From: Camillea tinctor
Taxonomy: Eukaryota > Ascomycota > Sordariomycetes > Xylariales > Xylariaceae
Direction: 5' to 3'
Assembly (NCBI GenBank): GCA_022578605.1
Contig: MU394106.1
Location: 128,310-192,309 of the forward strand
DNA: 64,000 bases
Position numbers and translations under genes: made by a program. The notes below the pieces were generated by a model. That model worked only from the letters and a program-made list of their open reading frames with translations, did no database searches and was not told where the DNA came from. Each line of letters opens with the position of its first letter. The stretch's first letter is position 1. Of this stretch, positions 1-10,400 are shown one piece after another.

Positions 1-1183
1 GATCGCGTGGACTTGGTAAGTAGTCGTTAACCGCATTCAACAAGGGCACAACGCCAATGTTCTTCAGGCTTGAGCCGGCAAAGACAGGTATAAGATTGCC
101 TTCTCCATCGTTGATGACACGCCGGATGCTCTTTTTGATCGCCTCACTAGGTATATCCTTTCCGTGCGCCGTCCACAGCTCCAGAAGCTCATCGTCCCTC
201 TCACACAGTAGCTCAACAAGTTTCTCTCGTGCACGTTCAAGCTCATCCTTGATAGTACCTTCTGTTGCTAGGACTGATAACTGCTTGGGTGAATCATCGG
301 TTCCAGCCCAACTAACAACATTTCCGGTGATAACATCTACCACGCCCTTTATATTGTCTCCCTCCCACCAAGGTATTTGGCAGACCAGAGGCATACCGTT
401 CAGCTTCAGGCCAATGTCCTGGACAGATTTTTTGAAAGAGGCACCGTCACGATCAAGTTTATTAACAAAGACAATCCGTGGGATCTTGAATTCCTGGGCA
501 GAGGACCACACTCTCTCGGTATGAGCCTCGACACCCTCAACGCCATCAATGACACAAACAGCCCCGTCGAGGATGGGCATGCATCTCTCAACCTCAAACC
601 TGAAATCAACGTGACCAGGCGTGTCGATTAAATTAATGACGTGTTGCAGATCACCTGGCTTTAGGTGTTCCTTTTTGGGCCAATGGAAGGTTATGGCGGC
701 GGACTGAATCGTGATTCCTCTCTGCCTTTCCATGGGCAGAAAGTCAGTCACTGTGTCTCCATGGTCGACGTCTGCAAGGATGATTAGTTAACAAGACAAC
801 TTCAACGATGCTCTACAGATTGCATTTGCGCCCCTCGAGGCTGTGCGGACGTACTGCCTGCATGTCGTAGAGAGCCACAGTTGTAGAGCATCTGCTCTGT
901 GGTCGTCGTCTTGCCCTACTACGAGTAAGTTTGAGTATTATGTAGGTTATAGGATTACATATAGGACTTTGTATGGTATAGGACATACTGCATCAACATG
1001 GGCGACAATGCCGATATTCCGGACATGTTCAATTCCATGAGTAGCTTGATGATGGGGAGCCAAGGTGGATGAGAGCCTGGTATTATTATACCTCGTGCGA
1101 TCCTGTCTTGAGGGCAGAGTTCGCAGTCTGGCTAAACCCCAACATCTGAGGTGAGCTCGACACAAGGAGGCGACTAAGCTCAT
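1..1183 (-). CDS. MEF2: Mitochondrial ribosome-releasing factor 2 / elongation factor G2 (partial, C-terminus off window)
   Basis: This is a translational GTPase of the EF-G family that works with ribosome recycling factor to split mitochondrial ribosomes. I read three exons: 1183-989, 915-855 and 771 to the left edge. Introns are 73 and 83 bp (GTATGT...TAG and GTACGT...CAG). Exon 1 starts MSLVASLCRAHLRCWGLARL, an Arg-rich, acid-free leader that fits a mitochondrial presequence, and ends at NIGIVAHVDA. Exon 2 resumes at GKTTTTEQML (P-loop). Exon 3 gives GNVDHGDTVTDF and RGITIQSAAITFHWP (switch I), DTPGH (G3) and NKLD (G4). The GNVD and AAITFHWP wording points to the MEF2/RRF2 branch rather than MEF1. 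An upstream in-frame Met at 1303 is possible, but the 1183 start gives the better targeting peptide. Domains II-V lie outside the window. The gene is divergent from vps17. Confidence 0.9.
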
Positions 1184-2322
1184 GCCCGCAGACTTAAGAA
1201 TTGAGCGGAAATAGATCCGTCTTATACCATCGAGGGTGTATTTGAAGATCTTCCTTCCTCGTCTCTCTTTTGCCTCTCTCTTTCTCTTTAATTGACTGAT
1301 CAAGACTTATTAAGTTAGAATGGACCAATTGAAGACTTAATTTTATCAGATGTTTGATGGGTCTAGATTACCTAGTAGTACCTAACTACAACAACCAGGC
1401 GTTACATAATGACCTACCTATGACCCGCTAATGAATTAACCAAGCCACATATGTAAGTACTCCGTAGGTAATGTACCTAACATGCAGATCCCTGTGGCTC
1501 AGCAAAGCAGGCAGCTGCCATACATGTACGAAGATTGGGGCCAAAAGTCTGCACCCACTGCTACTTTAGCCACAGTGTGGAAAATTAAGCCACGACTACG
1601 GAGATTTCCACTGCAGCTGTTTGCCAGCTGTATGTCAGCTGCTAAAAGTAGCTAAAATAAAGCCACTGTAAATAGTACTATAGTATTTATAATTATCTAT
1701 TAAAAAGCCTTATCGATAGTAATTATTACTAACTATAAGCACTAAAATTTATAGTAAGCTATAACTTGCAGCTAAGTACAGCTGTAAAACAGCTGCAGTA
1801 GATCCTTGTTAGCTGGCAAAGACTTTTAGTAGAAATCTCCGTAGTCGTGGCTTAATTTTCCACACTGTGGCTAAAGTAGCAGTGGGTGCAGACTTTTGGC
1901 CCCAATCTTCGTACACCTACATATTTTCAGAGGAGCACAGGTACTGTATCGAAGGTACATATTCCTACTAACTTCTAGACCAAAGACCCTGGGTCGAATA
2001 CATGGAAGTAACTCACACAACTAACACTAACACTAACTCATCATCAGCACTGCCGTCGTCCGAGGAATTCTTCCCGAATCACCTACACACATTGATACCA
2101 CCATACCAACGTAGCGATTTCGTAGAACTACCGCGAGCAAACCCACCTTTAGCTGGACGGCCAGTGCGTTCGGTTCCAGGTATTTGTTAACTCTTAAATC
2201 CTCGCTACGACTTCGGTCTTATAGAATCCCCCATATCGACCCGACCACCGAACGCCACCCACTCTCGAAATCATTCGGTCGAAATTCCCTTTTCTAGCTG
2301 AGGTTCGCCAGATAAACCCACG
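1184..2322. other. Divergent MEF2/vps17 intergenic region
   Basis: This 1.1-kb stretch separates two divergently transcribed genes, so it should carry both promoters. About 1320-1480 is AT-rich with short CTA/GTA-rich motifs. The MITE-like inverted repeat at 1529-1911 occupies the middle. The last 300 bp before the vps17 start is pyrimidine/AC-rich leader-like sequence. A reading frame at 2002-2190 has no recognisable protein content, and I treat it as leader. Confidence 0.7.
1529..1911. mobile_element. MITE-like non-autonomous DNA element with long terminal inverted repeats
   Basis: The first and last about 80 bp of this 383-bp stretch are perfect reverse complements. The left arm starts CGAAGATTGGGGCCAAAAGT and the right arm ends with its complement. 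The element is flanked on both sides by TA (1527-1528 and 1912-1913), the target duplication expected of Tc1/mariner-class elements. Beyond the perfect part the arms continue imperfectly (ACTGCAGCTGTTT and CAGCTGTA are shared). The right arm carries about 31 extra bp, and some differences are C-to-T or G-to-A, as RIP would produce. The centre is AT-rich and has no coding frame, so there is no transposase. The whole element could fold into a long hairpin. Class assignment rests on the TA flanks alone. Confidence 0.8.
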
Positions 2323-4313
2323 ATGGATTACCGCTCACCACTAGCTGATGATGAACACCCTGTTGGTGCATCCCCCTGGGGCTCGTCGCCTCCCGCTTCG
2401 CCTCGGCGCAATGAGTCCAACTTCAGCTCCATAGGCACCCCCTCGTCACCATATCAATACGGAACACAGGAGTCAAGCAATGGGTTCGCGCAAGAGGATC
2501 CAGGCATCAATGCCTTTGGCCGGCCGAGCACAGCTAGCAGCACGGGTTCCACGACCTTATATGACCCCTCCCAGTCAGCCGAGCCTTCACAAGAGCCTGC
2601 TCTAGGATCTGAAGCAGAGCAGAGGCAACAGGGACAACAGGATCAACAAGAACTACCACCAAGTGCGCAGGAGCAATCGCAAGGGCAAGGACAAGGACAA
2701 CCACAACCACAACCACAACCACAAGGAACCCCTTCAGGAAATGGTTCGACTGCTGGTCAGGAACAACAGGCTCGCAGACCAACTGGCCCTCAATACAAGC
2801 TCCAAGCGAAAATCACTGGTCTCGAGCGAACCGGTCGAAAAGACCCCATTCTGAGATTCGACGTACATGTATGATTCTAATTCTCTTGCCAGAACATACC
2901 CGCTCATACTGACAACGCCCGAATATAGACAAATATACCCAAATTTCGCACCACCCAATTCCGCGATGTCCGTCGTTTGCATTCAGAATTCATCAAGCTT
3001 GCCGAACACCTTATATCTGCCAATCCCGAATCCATCGTCCCCGCGGTACCGCCCGCCCTCACGTCTGCCGGTGCTGGGACTGACGAGGACGAGACCCGAG
3101 TGAAAGCGCTTATGCAAAGATGGCTTAACTATGTATGCACTAACGAAGTCCTTATGAGAGACGACGAGATGGTCCTATTTGTCGAGAGTGACTTTGGCTA
3201 CAGTCCTATGGTCAAGAGGAAGCAGCCTGCGACAGGCGTACGGAGAAAACTTCTGAAGCAATTTGCGCCCCCTCCAGATGACACGCCCGAATTGTCAGAA
3301 GCACGACCTATCGTGAAGCTATTCTACCTTGGTTCGATGGACGCAGGTCATAAGGTTGATCGGTTAGTCAAATCTCGTAGAGGTACGTTTCCCCTATATA
3401 ATTCCGATATTGTTGAGTTGCCATAAGCTAATGTGACCCAGGCTTGGGGCTTGCCGAGTCCGACTTTGGCGTGAAACTCGGTGCGATGCATGTGCAAGAA
3501 CCACACCAAGGACTAGGAAATGCCTATAGAAAACTTGGCAAGATCATACAGACCGTAGGAGACTGCCATGCAGCCCAGGCCACAGCTGAGGCAACAACCA
3601 TTGGCGACCCGTTTCAGTATCACTCACAAGATGCCTTTATCGTTAAGGAGACATTAACCAACCGTCAACTCCTAATCCGAGAGCTTCTCCAAGCCCAGGA
3701 GATCACACGTGGCAAGCTAAACGCTGCCGATAGACTAAAAGCCAGTTCAAGTGTACGGCGCGAAAAGGTCGACGAAGCCATCAGCGCCCTGGATGACGCG
3801 AGAAAACATGAGCTCGAGCTGATGCATAAAACCTCCAGAGTGACGCAGAACCTAGTGCAGGAGCGGCGCAAGTGGTTCGCGAGAACTACCGCAGATCTAC
3901 GCATGAGCATCAGGGAATTCGTTACGCGCGAGATCGAGGCCGAGAGGCGCACCTTGGCGCTCCTGGAAAGCGTGCGACCAGATATCAGGGCCATCGATGC
4001 CTCGGGCGGCCTGAGCCGCCTCGGCCGCGAATCCCATCCCACAACCCGGCGCTCCAGTCTGGCGGCAAGCCAGGGCCCCAAAGGGGATGCGTGGAGCGGC
4101 GTGCCCCGGCGCACGGATAACCTTAGTAGGAGCGTGTCGGGCAGTTTGTCTACCGCCGCCGACGAGGAAGAGGGAGACAATGGCAAGGCCTTGGGGTCTA
4201 GTTCTATCCTTGCTGGGGGTGGCCGGGGGCTGCCTGGACTTACTGAAGAGGACGACGAGGATCGGGTAGATGCTAGGAATGCCGCTAGCCGGTTGGCGAC
4301 CAGCACGTTTTGA
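2323..4313 (+). CDS. vps17: Vps17, PX-BAR sorting nexin of the retromer complex
   Basis: Vps17 pairs with Vps5 to form the membrane-bending sorting-nexin part of retromer, which returns cargo from endosomes to the Golgi. Exons are 2323-2868, 2929-3382 and 3442-4313 (623 aa); introns are 60 and 59 bp. The N-terminal ~160 residues are disordered, Ser/Gln/Pro-rich, with a short GQ/PQ repeat at about 2680-2730. The PX domain begins at YKLQAKITGLER and runs through PKFRTTQFRDVRRLHSEF and RWLNYVCTNEVL to FVESDFGY. A linker (KQFAPPPDDTPEL) leads into the BAR region, recognisable as LVKSRRGLGLAESDFGVKLG, NAYRKLGKIIQ, IGDPFQYHS and the long helical stretch to ALLESVRPDIRAID. The last ~110 residues are acidic and disordered. 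Joining the three exons restores the family pattern without a stop. Confidence 0.95.
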
Positions 4314-7300
4314 TGAAGGTATTTATGACGGTGGGTAAGCCAGTATGAGAGAAAGCAGATTAGAGGTGGGCGGAATACTTTTTTTATCTCCAAACCTTTA
4401 TTTACTCCATCGCCCACACCAGCGCTTAAGGGAAGAGATAAAGAATACCTATCTTATACCTGGTGCTTATTGTATGTATGTAGTATGTACGCGCACACGC
4501 GTATGTGTATGTGCTTATAAGTCTTTCTCTTCTTTTTTTTGTACAGCCTTATTCCCACATAGTCCTCTACCTAACCTATCGTTCCAGCGTTTCTCAGAGG
4601 TGTTTTCTGCGCGCTGGTTCTTCACTTCATCTCATCTCTCTCTTTTTCTTATGAAAGAGAGAATAATATTCACTGGTACACGAAAAAAAACGTATAAAGC
4701 AAATGTGCACTTAGCAATTCTCTAAACCATCATAACAGTCTAAGTAGGCACTACGTGTTACACATACCAGCAAGTCTTAGGCATTATAGGAGAAAGAAAA
4801 AAAAAGGAAAAATCGAAGCTTCTATATCCAAGCTATCACTTTTGCATACATGAGACTATTAGTATGATACCTCATAACCTGCAGCCATAGTAGCAGCAAG
4901 CAATACCGAAACATACGAAATCTACAACCCCTCTCACCATCCTCCCCCCCCTCCTTTTTTTTTTCCCTCTCTCGCCGAGAATCTCGCATTTTTCTCTTCT
5001 ATTTCCTCATCCCCTCTCCCCCCTCTTTGGTTCCTTAATACCCATATAGTCGGTCCCCGCCTAGCCTACTTGATAGAGTGCCATTGCAGTCCCGGATACA
5101 GACAGAACTGATGCATATCTTGCCTAGGGAAACGTGTGAGGAATGATAAGTCATAGTTCTATCCATCTCTCAAGGTGCTTTTTTTTTCTAATCTAGCGTA
5201 CGTGCTTACATATCTTTTACCTCATTACGCCCGGACAGCTTCGTATGCTGGTTGGTGCTTGTAGAGACGACGTGCATGGTAGCAAACGGTATAAGTGCAG
5301 TAGCTCTTACCTATGTACCTCCTCCATCTTGCTCTGTACTTACACTACATTGAGAAGGCCCACAAACAGAGCTATTCCGAGATGGGGTCCCCCATCTTCT
5401 CGAAGTGTATAGGATTAGGGTCCCCATGGAATTATACCCGCCATGCGTGAAGAAGAAAATTGCCCGATTTGGGAATGCAAATGCCCACCATACCCATTCT
5501 AGCCATAACGAAGAGAGAGCACCAAAAAAAAAAAGGTTAAAAAAAGACCACAAATAATAATAAACAATCTAACCTACCTAATTACCATGCATATGTATAT
5601 CTATCCATGTTATGGATGCATTGTAAACGGTGTCACTGCTCTGCTTCTCCGTGTACGCCTAAATGGGGTATGAGAGGGAAGAAAAACGAGGATGCAGCCC
5701 AAGTTCATCTATCATCGCTCATCGTTATTCTCTCAACCCTACCTACCTTTTGCTCTCCCCTTTTTGATATTCTAAAACCCCCTTTTGGGGACAGTTTTGC
5801 CTCAGCCAAGAAGCGTCAAGCTAGGATTTATAGCAATGTTGTCATCGCACAACATTCTGCCCGGCGATCTCAGATATGATCGTGATCGAGGATGCTGATC
5901 CTGGTTCTTGAAGGGCTTGGGGAGTATCTGTCAATAGCCCGCCCAGAGCTATAGATTGCCGATGTAGGAGGCCAATAATTATGTTTCTGGTTAGGTAGTA
6001 TAGATTTCCATATGTGTGCCACAGTAGAGATCGCCTTGTGACATACCCCTTGCTTCTTAGGGGTGTTTTCTCGCCCTACTAATGACTCCGGTATAGATAT
6101 GTTATAGGCAATGTAATGAAGGCGCCTGCCAACATGTAGAATCTGCCTAGGCAGGTAAGCGATATTCTTGTCTCATAGCAAGCGCGCTTGAGGCACAAGC
6201 GGCCGCCCGGTAGTTTCTTACACTTTTAAGCCTTATCTATTGGTCTTGTTGTTCTCGTTGGTGATAATTTGGGATGGTATAGTTAGTTATGCCAAGTATA
6301 GGAAAGGGAATGTGGCGTTTTTTTCTTCTTTTTTCGTGCCGCCTCGATTTCTCCCGGATGGTTGAGTTCCCATATCGGTATTGTTCATGTTTGAATGTGT
6401 TCTTATATATAAACACGTAAGGGACATGTCGTTTAGCCGCGGATATGAAGTTATCATTGCTGCGGTGGAAAGGATTGAAAGAACGGTGTTAGAACATCTT
6501 ACCTTTGTGCTCCCTGGTTTTGGAAGCAGCCATGATTAATGTTATCAACAGCACCCAAAAATACATCTAAGGTATTAGATAGCTGCAACTTGCAGGAATG
6601 TTTAATGGGTGGTATCACAAATAATCGGTCTCCAGGCTGATCGGACCTTCGGAATCACGGCAGCTGTGGAACCGGATTCTCACTACTACGATTCTCGGTA
6701 TCCGACCTCAATATGCATTATCAAGCAGCAAGAGAGACCACAGCCAAGGAATGGGTATCTCATACCCGGCCTTATGGGTATTGCGTTACCTCAGATATGG
6801 ACCTAGACACCATATCAGTCCTATACTGTAATTACTCACTATTGAATGCCACCCAGCGATGAACCATCCTGTCGGCGATTGGGCCGAGTTGTCCTACCTA
6901 TATAGGATCACGGTGATCAATGAACTTAGAACTGCATCAATAAGTTATAAGTTAAAATGTCTTATATGTAATTGGCTCGCAGTACCGTAACAAGGGTGTG
7001 GTTTCTCCTGTTTTTAAAAGACGGTATGGTATGAAGGGCTAGAGTATTCGATATCCTGATTTGTCTGGCATGGTATCACAAACCGCTGCTTCACTTCACA
7101 GGAGTTGACAAGACTTGAGCTCTGACATGTGAAGATTTTAGGATCAAAGCTTTTCTTAGAGACGCTACTGTAAATATACGACACTTAACCGGTTCTAAAG
7201 CAAGTGCTATAAGAGAGGGGAACTTATCGAAGCAAAGTAGGAAGAGTAGCAAATACGTGGTGGTAATCAAGATGGGGAGACATAGGCCTAGACCTAAACC

Positions 7301-7586
7301 GAAGAGTCATGTCGTAAGGTCTTGGAAACGACAGTCTAAAAAATGTAGGTTATGTACATACCTAGCCTCCAATTTCTCCAATTTTTATATCTAGCGACAG
7401 CAGCCCCTCAACATAGACAAGAGCATAGCAAGCAAGTCATGTCATCACTAGCTGTGCCTCTGCAGAAGCATCGGTGATGATGATGGCCTAATGAGGGACA
7501 TTTCTGGGTCTAACGAATTCACATTAGTAGTGGCCATATAAAAGAATAGGATAGTCTCATTTGACGAGTAGGTTCGCACTAGTTGA
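4314..7586. other. Gene-poor region downstream of vps17
   Basis: About 3.3 kb without a protein I can support. It contains T- and A-runs (about 4520, 4795, 4955, 5185 and 5523), CT-rich tracts around 4920-5030 that resemble 3'-flank sequence, and AT-rich unique DNA. A few isolated splice-like words occur (for example GCAG-GTAAGC near 6152), but no reading frame continues across them. Open frames at 4345-4725, 5607-5879 and 6609-6806 look like chance. Confidence 0.5.
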
Positions 7587-8031
7587 TCATTGCTTGATTA
7601 TAGGAAAACGGGCGAACACTCCGAAATGGGTTGGCTTGAGCCAGATGCAGATGATAAGGCAATCCTCTAGAGGTGAAATGTTCGCATGAGCCCCGCCCAA
7701 TAGAACACTAAGAACCACATCCTCAGGAGCTACTGTCTCGATGCCATCCAACAATTGGTGGTTGTCCATGTTCTGCAGGAAAGAAGTCGAGCTAGAGTGG
7801 CATCTGAAAGTGGAGTTCTGCGAGAAACTGGGGATGATGGTGCAAAGTATGTACGTAGAGCACATTTCCGTAGCATGCTCGTGGAAAATCCCGCTTGTGA
7901 GTTCCCAGTGGCAGAGGCCCCCCCCCGTGGTGGTAATTATTATCGACAAGCATCGACAAGTTGATGTCGTCTATGCAATCGTCTTTGGTGTGGCGGCGGG
8001 GAAGCAGGTAGACAGACCGAGAACGGGATAA
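7587..8031. other. Island open on both strands, function unknown
   Basis: Both strands are open here. On the minus strand a frame runs 7949-7587 and contains an ATG at 7769 giving a 60-residue product that begins MDNHQLLDGIETVAPEDVV. On the plus strand an ATG at 7741 opens 96 codons (MPSNNWWLSMFCRKEVELEW to 8031). Both use plausible codons and neither resembles a family I know. No neighbouring exon with good splice sites was found. It could be a degraded gene, a small orphan gene or chance in a locally GC-richer patch. Confidence 0.25.
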
Positions 8032-8312
8032 CGCCGCAGGGTTTTATATTAGGTTAGGCGAGTTTTGACGCTGCTCGATCTGACAGTGTCTGGGTTATGG
8101 CTGATATACAACCCTCAGATATCCAATTCCTAGATGGATGGATGTGCGTCGATAATATATAGTTACATTTTAATGACGAACGAATATTTCTTGATTCTTG
8201 CCCCCTTTCTGGGGTCTAGTGCTTTTTGATGCTCACTCCATAGAGTCCGTAGGCCGTGTAGAAATATAGAGTAGTACATGGTATAGGCTGGAAGTAGAAG
8301 ACCCTTCATCCT

Positions 8313-8456
8313 ATGGGACCCCCTGTCGCCATGTGCGATTTGTCTGAGGGTAGTCCAAAGACAAGGATGATGCCGTGTAGCGAGGTCTTCTTGACGATTG
8401 ATACACGAAGAGTCAAAGCGGGCGTGGTATGCAGAAGAGGCATACCTACTTGCTAG
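8313..8456 (+). CDS. Candidate 47-residue small ORF, unrecognised
   Basis: An ATG at 8313 opens 47 codons to TAG at 8454-8456, starting MGPPVAMCDLSEG and ending CRRGIPTC. Codon use is fairly gene-like (GTC GCC, GAG GTC TTC), but the ATG context is poor (CCT before ATG), an in-frame TAG lies six codons upstream, and no splice partner was found. It contains four cysteines and no signal peptide. I do not recognise it; it may be chance. Confidence 0.18.
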   Translation: MGPPVAMCDLSEGSPKTRMMPCSEVFLTIDTRRVKAGVVCRRGIPTC

Positions 8457-9794
8457 ACCCGTCCGAATAAGCGCCGGCAGTATTAGTAGTGAGTAATAGT
8501 AGCACTTGTTGCCATCGTCAATACACTAGGTTAGAATACGGTAAAGAGAGATAAGTTCGAGTAAGGGGTAAAAGGGGATTTTCACGCAACGCTGACCGGA
8601 GGTGACGCCTGATACAGGTCGATGTATGTCAACACGTAGACATCGACATTGCTTAAAATCACCAATACTTGGGCATCCGGAACTCCGCTCGAAGATCATA
8701 GCCGGAAGAAGGATAATTTAGGGATGGGTGGAGTTCCCGTATGCATTTGCCTAAGATCGATGCTTGGTTCGTGAGTTGGTTTATTAGTAGTATACCAAAG
8801 AAGGTAGGGAGCTAAGAGGTATGTAAGGTTGAGTAAGTGATAGATATGGAAAAGGAAGAGAATTTTTATTAAATAAGTCGATTGATCGGCCCACAAATTT
8901 AAGGGTCCTTATGCACTGAATCTAATATACTATAGGTAGGTACTATGTATTGTACTATGTATTGTACTGTACGTAGTTAACCTAAGTATTGGAAGTACTT
9001 TGTGTAGCTACCTAAATTCGGTGAGTTAAGATGTTTTGATGGGAAGTTTCACGTTACATAAATGTAAGGGTGAATAGAGTTTACCTAGTAACTTAAGTTG
9101 CGTTTAATCTATACCCCACTATCCTCTACTAGGTATCCCTAGGTAACCTTGAGAATACCGGGGGTAATGGGTCTCAGGGTCTTTCGATCCTCTGTTTTTG
9201 GGTTCAAGTGCCTGCCCTATTGCAGAATGACGGCGAAATAGGTCCCGTTCTTTCCCCAGCCCTGCCAGAGCCCCACATCTCCTTCTCTTAACCTCTCGGT
9301 GAGTTGCCGGCGAAGAGGCGAAGGATTTCAGTCCCTTTCTTATTCTCTTCCCTACCGAAACTAGCACCACCTATTTCATACATCGTCTGATATCCGGAGT
9401 CTTTAACACTCCAACCCTTTCAGATCTAGGCAACGCATACATCTTCCTCCGTTTTCACATGTTAAGCACACTGTATACCCACCTCGCCAAGACATATATA
9501 AGAAAAGAAAAAGAAAGAAAAAAACAATATCTCGTCTGATTCACGATCACTGTCGAGATATCACAACTCTGCTATGGATTGGTGGGACCCGAGACGGCAC
9601 GTCTCATTCGCCTAGAACCTGAATGGCTAGACCTGTGTTGTATTGTATGTCGTAGCGTCCTACATCGACAACCTGGAATCACCATATCGCCTCGACAGCA
9701 GTGGCCCCAGGGTTTCTCTGTACAAGTACGGATACATCACGGCCAGTTCAGTTACAGCACTCAAGTACCAGACCATCCAAGGACATCGTCAAGG

Positions 9795-9884
9795 GTAAGT
9801 CGGCCGGGCCCATTAGGTCGCATCGCGGCTAACCACTTGCATATTACTTCCCGAAATTGTGAAGGGTGTTCCGTTCTACTTCAG
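9795..9884 (+). other. Possible leader intron upstream of the polyol dehydrogenase
   Basis: The sequence reads AAGG then GTAAGT at 9795, a GCTAAC branch-like word at 9828-9833, and a CTACTTCAG acceptor ending at 9884. Together these resemble a fungal intron of 90 bp. The branch-to-acceptor distance (about 50 nt) is longer than usual. No long coding frame crosses the junction, so if real it lies in an untranslated leader or a non-coding RNA. Confidence 0.3.
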
Positions 9885-10053
9885 ATATCTTGTTGATATG
9901 TGACTAGGTCTAGTAGATTCATTCATACGATCCCTTTGACAGCCTGTGATGGGAACCGTCTTGGTTGATCCCCCGGTCCCTACCTAGATATTTCCCTGTT
10001 GTCAAAACCCATCTATTAGTACCCACTAACACGCTCACGACAAGAAGCACATC

Positions 10054-10119
10054 ATGGACCTTCATCTTATTGCCGCCCAACAAGAGGGTGTGGAGAATAG
10101 CACTCCTGGTCTTGCGTAG
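10054..10119 (+). other. Possible upstream ORF (21 codons) before the polyol dehydrogenase
   Basis: An ATG at 10054 opens 21 codons to a TAG at 10117-10119 (product begins MDLHLIAAQQEGVE). It lies about 280 bp upstream of the dehydrogenase start in leader-like sequence. Two shorter ATG frames occur further upstream (13 codons from 9574; about 10 codons near 9622). If the transcript starts near 9500 these would be upstream ORFs; this is inference from position only. Confidence 0.25.
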
Positions 10120-10400
10120 GTTGGTAGATATCCTATAATTTGGCGCTTTCTTCCAGGTCTCCTTTCCTCTATATATCTTGCTTCCCTGGATCAAGAGAAT
10201 CCGGTCCTGGGTTTTTATAGCCCGCCTTTCTCGCCTACAACCTTCCGCGAGATATTTTGCAAGTTGTGTTCCTTCATATCGAGCTGCGCTACAGGTTTTT
10301 AGTCTTGGGTAACCACACCGATCATACTGCTAATTCCAGCGTCGTTTATTCTATTACCTCCCACACCCTCCCGCCACGCTGCCTTCGTAACTTGATGATA

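Larger units (their letters stand above)
8032..10400. other. Region upstream of the polyol dehydrogenase
   Basis: The left half (8032-9110) is unique AT-rich DNA, including a small tandem patch of 'ACTATGTATTGT' units around 8940-8970 and GTAGGT/TACCTA motifs. The right half (about 9480-10400) looks like a transcribed leader. It has a TATATAAG word near 9495, A/G-rich sequence after it, several tiny ATG frames and one intron-like segment (9795-9884). A minus-strand frame at 10194-9919 has no recognisable content. I see no supported gene. Confidence 0.4.

Noticed and set aside
2002..2190. 62-codon ORF upstream of vps17
   Set aside because: Composition matches leader sequence (Thr/Asn/Ser from AC repeats); it could at most be an upstream ORF.
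3665..4417. 250-codon minus-strand frame opposite vps17 exon 3
   Set aside because: Shadow of the BAR-domain coding strand; Ser/Arg-rich and without recognisable content.
9119..9370. 83-codon minus-strand Arg/Lys-rich frame
   Set aside because: GTG start, no splice partner and no family resemblance.
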